A DNA stretch of 13,586 nt from Actinomycetota bacterium (GTDB taxonomy: Bacteria > Actinomycetota > Actinomycetes > Nanopelagicales > Nanopelagicaceae). Location: positions 1 through 13,586 of the forward strand of contig WLDA01000008.1 in assembly GCA_009705025.1 (NCBI GenBank). The letters run 5' to 3'. The translations under genes and the position numbers were made by a program. Below the pieces are notes generated by a model that was not told where the DNA came from, made no database searches, and was given only the letters and a program-made list of their open reading frames with translations. Shown here piece by piece: positions 8,647-13,586 of the stretch (position 1 is its first letter; each line of letters begins with the position of its first letter).

Positions 8647-9587
8647 GCGTTGCCGATCTTTCAACAACTTTTAGTAATGCTTGGTTTCCAACACCTGTAT
8701 TTACGGCAAGTGGTTGCGCTAGTTCAGGCAAAGAATTAGCGCAGTTCTTCCCACTAAAAGATATCGGCGCTGTGGTTACGAAATCGATAATGAATAAGGC
8801 GCGTTTAGGAAGACCAACTCCACGAATGGCAGAGACTCCAAGTGGAATGCTCAATTCAATAGGTCTTCAAGGTCCAGGAATAGATACTTTTATTGAGAAA
8901 GATATTCCTTGGTTAGTAGAACAGAAAGCACGCATCATTGTGTCGATCGCGGGGGAGACAATCGAGGAGTATTCAACGCTGGCTCGTAAGTTGCGTTCAG
9001 TCTCGGGAATTAGTGCCATTGAAGTAAATATCTCTTGTCCTAATGTTGAAAATCGTGGCCTTGTCTTTGCTTGCGATCCTGAAGCATCTAGGAAAGTTAT
9101 TGATGGTGTACGACGCACAATTGGTGGAGAGTTGCCAATTATTGCCAAACTTTCACCGGATGTAACTGACATTGTTTCAATTGCGCGAGGTGTAGTGGAC
9201 GCTGGCGCAGATGGTATTGCTCTTATCAATACTGTACTCGGAATGGTTATCAATCTTTCTACGATGCGTCCCCATCTAGGTGGCAAAACAGGTGGTTTGT
9301 CAGGGCCAGCAATTCGACCAATAGCCGTTCGTGCAATTTATCAAGTTCATGCTGCTATTCCGGATATTCCAATTCTAGGAATGGGTGGAGTAACAAGTGG
9401 TCGCGACGCATTTGAAATGATTCTTGCGGGTGCAAGCGCAGTATCAGTTGGCACTGCTAGCTTTGGTAATCCAATGGCTATTCCACACATTCAAGAAGAG
9501 TTGAAATCGCTCCTTGAAGAAAAGGGATTCAAGCAAATGAAAGATGCAATTGGCTTTGCGCATCGAAGTGATGAACAACATGAGTAA
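8643..9587 (+). CDS. pyrD: dihydroorotate dehydrogenase, class 1B catalytic subunit
   Basis: This soluble FMN enzyme oxidises dihydroorotate to orotate; with PyrK the acceptor is NAD+. The 314-residue length matches class 1. Seen: SGCASSGKEL (23-32), LQGPGID (75-81), NISCPNVENRG (129-139) with the class 1 catalytic base C132 (class 2 enzymes have Ser), AKLSPDV (168-174), INTVLGM (195-201), GGKTGGLSGPAI (213-224), GMGGVTSG (246-253) and AVSVGTASFGNP (266-277). There is no N-terminal membrane helix of the kind class 2 quinone-linked enzymes carry. The start was set at ATG 8643, which overlaps the pyrK stop as ATGA; upstream in-frame extension to 8607 would run inside pyrK and adds non-family residues. 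The 3' end overlaps pyrF by eight bases. Confidence 0.96.
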   Translation: MSVADLSTTFSNAWFPTPVFTASGCASSGKELAQFFPLKDIGAVVTKSIMNKARLGRPTPRMAETPSGMLNSIGLQGPGIDTFIEKDIPWLVEQKARIIVSIAGETIEEYSTLARKLRSVSGISAIEVNISCPNVENRGLVFACDPEASRKVIDGVRRTIGGELPIIAKLSPDVTDIVSIARGVVDAGADGIALINTVLGMVINLSTMRPHLGGKTGGLSGPAIRPIAVRAIYQVHAAIPDIPILGMGGVTSGRDAFEMILAGASAVSVGTASFGNPMAIPHIQEELKSLLEEKGFKQMKDAIGFAHRSDEQHE

Positions 9588-10284
9588 TCGGTCACCACTT
9601 ATTTTGGCACTAGATACTTCTGATCTCAAGACAGCGCATGCGTGGATCGAGAATACCCAAGATTCGATAGGTGTTTATAAATTGGGTTTGGAGTTTTTTT
9701 GTACTTTTGGAAGTAAGGGCGTTGAGGAGATTGTTGCGCAACACAATGTTGATATTTTCCTAGACTTGAAATTGCACGATATTCCACACACAGTTGCTGG
9801 CGCTACGCGAGCGGTGTCTCATCTCAAGCCGCGATTTCTTACCGTTCACGCATCAGGTGGTTCAGCGATGATTACGCAAGCGGTTGAATCTGCACCAGAA
9901 ACAGATATAACAGCGGTAACTATCTTGACATCACTCTCAGAAGAGGATGTAAGAAATATTGGATTTGCTAATAGTGCGCTGCAATCGGCTGCTCAATTGG
10001 CGTCACTTGCTGTACATGCTGGAGCTCGTGCGATTGTTTGTTCTCCCTTTGAAATCGAGGCAATTCGAAAGTCTGTCGGAGATAAACCATTGATCATCAC
10101 TCCGGGAGTGCGTCCTCAAGATTCGCAAGGGGGAGATGATCAAGTAAGAGTTATGACACCTGCGCAAGCTCTTTCGCGCGGAGCAAATTATGTGGTGATT
10201 GGCCGTCCTATAACTTCACTCTGGTCGCAAGGTCCACTAGCGATGAAAGAAAAAGCTGCACAGATTCTTGCAGAAAGTATTTAG
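9580..10284 (+). CDS. pyrF: orotidine 5'-phosphate decarboxylase, type 1
   Basis: The enzyme decarboxylates OMP to UMP, the last step of the pathway. From ATG 9580 it has 234 residues, the usual type 1 length. Seen: LALDTSD (9-15) with a substrate-binding aspartate, K34 in VYKLG (32-36), the catalytic array D62-x-K64-x-x-D67 in FLDLKLHDIPHTV (60-72), LTVHASGG (87-94), TPGVRP (174-179) and phosphate-binding VIGRPIT (206-212). The DLKLHDIP signature marks the Bacillus/E. coli-like type 1 enzyme. Mycobacteria and Streptomyces usually carry the longer type 2 with a KRGDI signature. Possible starts are GTG 9568, ATG 9571 and ATG 9580. The last was chosen because GAAGTGA lies at a workable distance upstream and the protein then opens at the conserved first strand. 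The following gene begins 22 nt on, marking the end of the overlapping block. Confidence 0.95.
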   Translation: MSNRSPLILALDTSDLKTAHAWIENTQDSIGVYKLGLEFFCTFGSKGVEEIVAQHNVDIFLDLKLHDIPHTVAGATRAVSHLKPRFLTVHASGGSAMITQAVESAPETDITAVTILTSLSEEDVRNIGFANSALQSAAQLASLAVHAGARAIVCSPFEIEAIRKSVGDKPLIITPGVRPQDSQGGDDQVRVMTPAQALSRGANYVVIGRPITSLWSQGPLAMKEKAAQILAESI

Positions 10285-10294
10285 TATTTACCGA

Positions 10295-10300
10295 TAGATT
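10295..10300 (+). promoter_or_regulatory. putative leaderless -10 element for gmk
   Basis: TAGATT, matching TAnnnT, lies in the 22-nt gap after pyrF and ends 6 nt before the gmk ATG at 10307. This is the same spacing as at the bldD-like gene. No Shine-Dalgarno is visible before the gmk start. An internal promoter giving a leaderless mRNA would explain both facts. No -35 hexamer at ideal spacing was found. Confidence 0.4.
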
Positions 10301-10306
10301 TAGCCT

Positions 10307-11182
10307 ATGCCGACGCCTCCGATTCTCACCCCTGAGGAGAGATCTGCTGCGCTTGCTAAAGCGTCGAGCGCGCGAAAACGTAGAGCTGAAGTGAAAATGT
10401 CAATCAAATCTGGCGCTTTAGATATTGCCGCTGTCTACGAGTTATCACAAAGCGAAGAAGCAATTTCAAAGATGCGAGTTGCAGAAATGCTTGAGTCAAT
10501 TACGGGCGTTGGAAAAATCAGAGCACTCGCGATTATGGAAAGGTTGAACATCTCTCCAACTAGGCGGATTAAAGGCTTAGGTTCACATCAACTCAAAAAT
10601 CTGCTCTCAGAATTTTCTGCATCTGCAGTTAGAAGCAAGCGAGGCAAATTGATTGTGTTGTCTGGCCCCGGTGGTGTGGGCAAAAGCACTGTTGCAGCGC
10701 AACTGCGTGCGACAGGTGATTATTGGGTCAGTATTTCTGCAACAACAAGAGTTCCACGAATCAATGAAGTAAATGGAAAAGATTATTTCTTCATCGATGA
10801 TGTCGAGTTTGAGAAGAGGATAAGTGCGTCTCACTTTCTAGAATGGGCACAATTCGCTGGAGCTAAATATGGAACGCCTCGAGAAGGTGTAGAGCGCGCG
10901 TTGCTTGAGGGTCATAATGTTTTATTGGAGATTGAAATTGAAGGCGCTAAACAAGTGAAATCACATATGCCAGAAGCTGTGTTGGTATTTCTTTCACCTC
11001 CTAGTTGGGAAGATCTAGTATCAAGACTTGAGGGTCGCGGCACAGATACCCCTGAAAGACGCACAGAACGCCTTGCATTAGCCCAGCAAGAACTCGCAGC
11101 AGCACCCTCTTTTGACCTCGTCATAGTCAATACTTCGGTCAAAGAAGTTGTCGACCAACTGGTATCCTTGGTCTCTGCTTAG
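10307..11182 (+). CDS. gmk: fusion of actinobacterial IHF (mIHF) domain and guanylate kinase
   Basis: Two domains are visible in 291 residues. Residues 1-104 resemble the standalone actinobacterial integration host factor (mIHF/sIHF), a nucleoid DNA-binding protein unrelated to E. coli IHF. The opening LTPEERSAALAKASSARKRR, the K-rich helix, the helix-hairpin-helix-like ITGVGKIRALAIME (65-78) and SPTRRIKGLG (83-92) are diagnostic. From about 112 it is guanylate kinase (GMP + ATP to GDP + ADP). Motifs are P-loop GPGGVGKST (120-128), SATTR (144-148), NGKDYFF (156-162), YGTPREG (188-194), LLEIEIEGAKQVK (206-218), the RLEGRGTD lid (240-247) and FDLVIVN (269-275). Typical Gmk has about 190-210 residues. 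In Streptomyces the two are separate adjacent genes, so this looks like an in-frame fusion of neighbours; no stop or frameshift lies between the halves. No good Shine-Dalgarno precedes the ATG; a leaderless promoter is possible. Confidence 0.94.
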   Translation: MPTPPILTPEERSAALAKASSARKRRAEVKMSIKSGALDIAAVYELSQSEEAISKMRVAEMLESITGVGKIRALAIMERLNISPTRRIKGLGSHQLKNLLSEFSASAVRSKRGKLIVLSGPGGVGKSTVAAQLRATGDYWVSISATTRVPRINEVNGKDYFFIDDVEFEKRISASHFLEWAQFAGAKYGTPREGVERALLEGHNVLLEIEIEGAKQVKSHMPEAVLVFLSPPSWEDLVSRLEGRGTDTPERRTERLALAQQELAAAPSFDLVIVNTSVKEVVDQLVSLVSA

Positions 11183-11198
11183 CCGCTGAGCTAGCTGT

Positions 11199-11204
11199 CA
11201 TAAT
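11199..11204 (+). promoter_or_regulatory. putative -10 element for rpoZ-coaBC-metK
   Basis: CATAAT in the 42-nt gap between gmk and rpoZ differs from TATAAT at one base. Initiation 6-8 nt downstream would give a leader of roughly 12-14 nt that still holds the AGGGGA Shine-Dalgarno (11214-11219). No convincing -35 hexamer is present at the right distance. TATTGT at 11207-11212 is an alternative but would leave almost no leader. This is a weak by-eye call. Confidence 0.33.
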
Positions 11205-11224
11205 CGTATTGTTAGGGGAACTCC

Positions 11225-11473
11225 ATGGACGGCATTACAAATCCACCAATTGATGAACTTTTGGATAAGAGTGGTTCAAAGTACGGACTAGTTCTCTACG
11301 CAGCAAAGCGAGCACGTCAGATTAATGCTTATTATTCACAACTAGGTGAAGGTCTTCTTGAATACGTTGGACCACTAGTTGAAACACATGTCCATGAGAA
11401 GCCACTTTCAATAGCCTTGCGTGAAATCAACGAAGGATTATTGACAATCGAGAATCTCGAACCAACCGCGTAA
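11225..11473 (+). CDS. rpoZ: DNA-directed RNA polymerase omega subunit
   Basis: This 82-residue subunit helps fold and assemble the beta' subunit into RNA polymerase. Seen: the omega core [20 protein letters not shown] (18-37), whose K-Y and AAKRARQIN residues are the family signature, and the actinobacterial C-terminal [15 protein letters not shown] (59-73). The acidic linker [14 protein letters not shown] (41-54) is also typical of the group. The start is supported by AGGGGA (11214-11219), 5 nt before the ATG. The position after gmk matches the conserved actinobacterial order gmk-rpoZ-coaBC-metK. It is probably co-transcribed with coaBC (21-nt gap) and may have its own weak promoter. Confidence 0.96.
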   Translation: MDGITNPPIDELLDKSGSKYGLVLYAAKRARQINAYYSQLGEGLLEYVGPLVETHVHEKPLSIALREINEGLLTIENLEPTA

Positions 11474-11494
11474 TTTTGCGCGTCACCAACCGCA

Positions 11495-12682
11495 ATGAAT
11501 AAAAGCGGAAGAGAAGTTGTTCTCGGTGTTGGAGCTGGAATCGCAGCGTATAAAGCATGCGATTTGCTGCGTCGACTTCAGGACGAGGGCTATCAAGTAA
11601 GCGTTGTTCCCACTCCTTCATCTCTCAACTTTGTAGGCAGTGCTACGTGGGAAGCGTTATCCGGGCGGAGTGTGTACACGCAAGTTTGGGAAAACGTACC
11701 TGGTGTTACTCATATTCAATTGGCCGATAAAGCAGATTTTTTCCTAATTGCACCTGCAACGGCTGATCTCATAGCTCGAATTGCCGCTGGTAGGGCTGAT
11801 GATTTACTAACCAATCTTGTTCTCGCAACAACTGTTCCAATCATGATCGTTCCTGCAATGCATACAAGTATGTGGAATGATCCTGCGACACAAACTAATG
11901 TTGCAACTCTGCGCCAACGTGGTTACATAGTTATGGAACCGGCCGTAGGTCGACTCACTGGTGCAGACTCTGGTCAAGGTAGATTCCCCGAAACATCAAC
12001 AATTATCGATGAGTTTTCTAAAATGACCGGCGCTAAAAAGGATTTAGTTGGTAAACGAGTACTTATTTCAGCAGGTGGAACACGTGAACCAATTGATCCT
12101 GTGCGATTCATAGGCAATCGATCTTCAGGTAAACAAGGTTTTGCTCTTGCTCAAGCTGCGCTATCTCGAGGTGCGCACGTTTCATTGGTGGCAGCTAATT
12201 GCGATATGGCAGATATTCCTGGAGTCTCAATGTATCGCGTTGAACGTGCAGACCAAATGCTTACTCAATTAGAAAAACTCTTTGCCGCAAGTGATCTCGT
12301 AATAATGAGCGCCGCGGTTGCAGATGCGAAACCAAAGCAAATATCACTGGAGAAAATTAAGAAGGCACTCTTTGGATCGATTGAATTAGAGGCCAATCCT
12401 GATCTCATTGCGACACTGACAAAGAAACGTCGCGATGGTCAAGTTATTGTTGGTTTTGCTGCAGAGACAAATGATCATATGATTTCGGCTCAGAAGAAGT
12501 TAGAGAGCAAAGATCTTGATTTGCTCTATCTCAATGATGTTAGTGGGGGAGCTATCTTCGGAAGCGACTCGACGACAGGTTCGATTCTCGACCGCAATGG
12601 AGCGGTAATACCAGTAGATGAGATGAGCAAAGACACGCTCTCGCACCTTCTACTAGATCAAGCACTACACAAGTTAGGTTAG
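11495..12682 (+). CDS. coaBC: bifunctional CoaBC: phosphopantothenoylcysteine decarboxylase / synthetase
   Basis: The protein catalyses two consecutive CoA steps: ligation of cysteine to 4'-phosphopantothenate (CoaB), then decarboxylation to 4'-phosphopantetheine (CoaC, FMN-dependent). The 395-residue length is normal for the fused enzyme. The CoaC half is about 1-175: [17 protein letters not shown] (12-28), catalytic-type H73 in [20 protein letters not shown] (86-94), PAMHTSMW (120-127) and TGADSGQGR (155-163). The CoaB half starts near 186: [20 protein letters not shown] (189-208), SSGKQG (210-215), [10 protein letters not shown] (271-280), ANPDLIATL (300-308) and VGFAAET (319-325). PAMH replaces the E. 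coli PxMN, and the E. coli ACGD cysteine position reads TGAD. I believe both variants recur in actinobacterial CoaBC, but check by alignment. No Shine-Dalgarno is evident; coupling to rpoZ across 21 nt is likely. Confidence 0.95.
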   Translation: MNKSGREVVLGVGAGIAAYKACDLLRRLQDEGYQVSVVPTPSSLNFVGSATWEALSGRSVYTQVWENVPGVTHIQLADKADFFLIAPATADLIARIAAGRADDLLTNLVLATTVPIMIVPAMHTSMWNDPATQTNVATLRQRGYIVMEPAVGRLTGADSGQGRFPETSTIIDEFSKMTGAKKDLVGKRVLISAGGTREPIDPVRFIGNRSSGKQGFALAQAALSRGAHVSLVAANCDMADIPGVSMYRVERADQMLTQLEKLFAASDLVIMSAAVADAKPKQISLEKIKKALFGSIELEANPDLIATLTKKRRDGQVIVGFAAETNDHMISAQKKLESKDLDLLYLNDVSGGAIFGSDSTTGSILDRNGAVIPVDEMSKDTLSHLLLDQALHKLG

Positions 12683-12686
12683 GACA

Positions 12687-13586
12687 ATGTCAAAACGTCT
12701 ATTCACATCCGAATCAGTTACTGAAGGTCACCCCGATAAGATCGCTGACCAGATATCTGATGCAATTCTAGATTCACTCATCGGACAAGATAAGAAAAGT
12801 CGAGTTGCTGTAGAAACACTGATCACAACTGGCCAAGTACATGTTGCCGGAGAAGTCACGACTGATGCCTATGCCGACGTTATGGGAATCGTTCGTGAGA
12901 CTGTGTTGAATATCGGATATGACTCCTCGGATAAAGGCTTTGACGGAAATACTTGTGGTGTATCTGTCTCCATTGGACAGCAGTCTCAAGATATTGCCCA
13001 AGGTGTCGATGATGCATATGAAAATCGTGTCTCCTCATCAGTTGACCCATTAGATTTACAAGGCGCTGGTGATCAAGGACTTATGTTTGGTTATGCATGC
13101 GATGACACGAAAGAGCTTATGCCACTACCAATCTGGTTGGCGCATGAATTAGCGCAACAACTTTCAAAAGTGCGCAAAAATGGTTCACTTCCATACTTGC
13201 GACCAGATGGAAAAACGCAAGTCACGATTGAATATGACGGCGATAAAGCTATAGCTCTCAACACAGTGGTTATTTCTAGTCAGCACGCTGAAGATGTAGA
13301 TGTAGCGAAGAAACTAACGCCAGAGATTATCGCTTCCGTTATTGATCCGATCTTGGCGAAAATCGATTTGCCTAGAAATGACCTTCGAATCCTTATCAAT
13401 CCAACTGGTCGATTCGTAATCGGTGGACCGATGGGAGATGCGGGCCTTACAGGACGAAAAATTATTGTTGATACCTACGGTGGCATGGCGCGCCATGGTG
13501 GTGGAGCATTTAGCGGCAAGGACCCTTCAAAGGTAGATCGCTCTGCTGCATATGCAATGCGTTGGGTTGCTAAAAATGTTGTGGCA
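12687..13586 (+). CDS. metK: S-adenosylmethionine synthetase, 3'-truncated by window end
   Basis: The enzyme makes S-adenosylmethionine from methionine and ATP. The window holds the first 300 codons of an expected ~395-405; the frame is open to the last base, so the truncation is only the window edge. Seen: [20 protein letters not shown] (6-25), including the catalytic-region HPDK (15-18), the ATP-binding GAGDQG (126-131), [10 protein letters not shown] (171-180), [20 protein letters not shown] (237-256) and the phosphate-binding [19 protein letters not shown] (271-289). It starts 4 nt after the coaBC stop, with AGGTTAGGA (12676-12684) as a Shine-Dalgarno-like stretch that overlaps the coaBC stop. 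No SAM riboswitch is possible in that gap. It is probably co-transcribed with rpoZ and coaBC. Confidence 0.97.
   Translation, partial: MSKRLFTSESVTEGHPDKIADQISDAILDSLIGQDKKSRVAVETLITTGQVHVAGEVTTDAYADVMGIVRETVLNIGYDSSDKGFDGNTCGVSVSIGQQSQDIAQGVDDAYENRVSSSVDPLDLQGAGDQGLMFGYACDDTKELMPLPIWLAHELAQQLSKVRKNGSLPYLRPDGKTQVTIEYDGDKAIALNTVVISSQHAEDVDVAKKLTPEIIASVIDPILAKIDLPRNDLRILINPTGRFVIGGPMGDAGLTGRKIIVDTYGGMARHGGGAFSGKDPSKVDRSAAYAMRWVAKNVVA

Noticed and set aside
8867..9286. 139-residue open frame opposite pyrD
   Set aside because: It is antisense to conserved catalytic segments of PyrD, has no recognisable domain and no start signals.
11461..11493. ACCAACCGC direct repeat and CGCG-(8)-CGCG inverted repeat around the rpoZ stop
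   Set aside because: Short, with no poly-T tract and only 21 nt before coaBC; not convincing as terminator or operator.
12683..12686. Possible SAM riboswitch before metK
   Set aside because: The coaBC-metK gap is only 4 nt, so there is no room for an aptamer, and no such fold was seen in the coaBC end.
1..13586. Search for mobile elements, CRISPR, tRNA/rRNA, toxin-antitoxin or defence genes
   Set aside because: Every gene belongs to conserved housekeeping families in a known actinobacterial order, and no repeats or RNA genes of those types were seen.

Overview
The window is a tightly packed chromosomal segment from an actinobacterium with moderate-to-low GC (by eye, mid-40s %). The evidence is the gene order: a BldD-type regulator next to pyrR-pyrB-pyrC-carA-carB-(pyrK)-pyrD-pyrF, then an actinobacterial-type IHF joined to guanylate kinase, then rpoZ-coaBC-metK. 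This is the arrangement known from Streptomyces and relatives. AT-leaning codon use, 1- to 4-base gene overlaps and almost no spacer DNA fit a streamlined lineage such as the freshwater acI group (Nanopelagicales). That placement is inference; the sequence alone does not prove it.

Layout. 1-35: a short 3' flank with a weak hairpin. 36-524 (-): a BldD-like helix-turn-helix regulator that keeps a c-di-GMP-binding signature. 525-647: a divergent control region. It holds a likely leaderless promoter for the bldD gene, an extended -10 promoter for the pyr operon, and a PyrR-binding RNA hairpin whose basal stem captures the pyrR Shine-Dalgarno sequence. 648-10284 (+): eight pyrimidine genes, each overlapping the next (pyrR, pyrB, pyrC, carA, carB, pyrK, pyrD, pyrF), which together cover all of de novo UMP synthesis from bicarbonate/glutamine to UMP. 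10307-11182: an mIHF-guanylate kinase fusion. 11225-11473: RNA polymerase omega. 11495-12682: bifunctional CoaBC. 12687 to the window end: the first 300 codons of metK.

How the genes work together. CarA/CarB make carbamoyl phosphate, PyrB and PyrC make dihydroorotate, and PyrD with PyrK (class 1B, NAD-linked) makes orotate. PyrF decarboxylates OMP to UMP. The OMP-forming enzyme, PyrE, is not in the window. PyrR would sense uridine nucleotides and close its own ribosome-binding site, and the overlap of all eight genes could carry that repression through the operon. The downstream genes supply GDP/dGDP, a core RNA polymerase subunit, CoA and S-adenosylmethionine, and may have extra promoters of their own upstream of gmk and rpoZ.

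Points most worth a second look: the SD-sequestering PyrR hairpin; the mIHF-Gmk fusion; the PyrK/PyrD class 1B and PyrF type 1 block inside an otherwise typical actinobacterial operon; and the retained BldD c-di-GMP motif. There is no mobile element, CRISPR array, tRNA, rRNA or defence system, and no evidence for a wholly new system.
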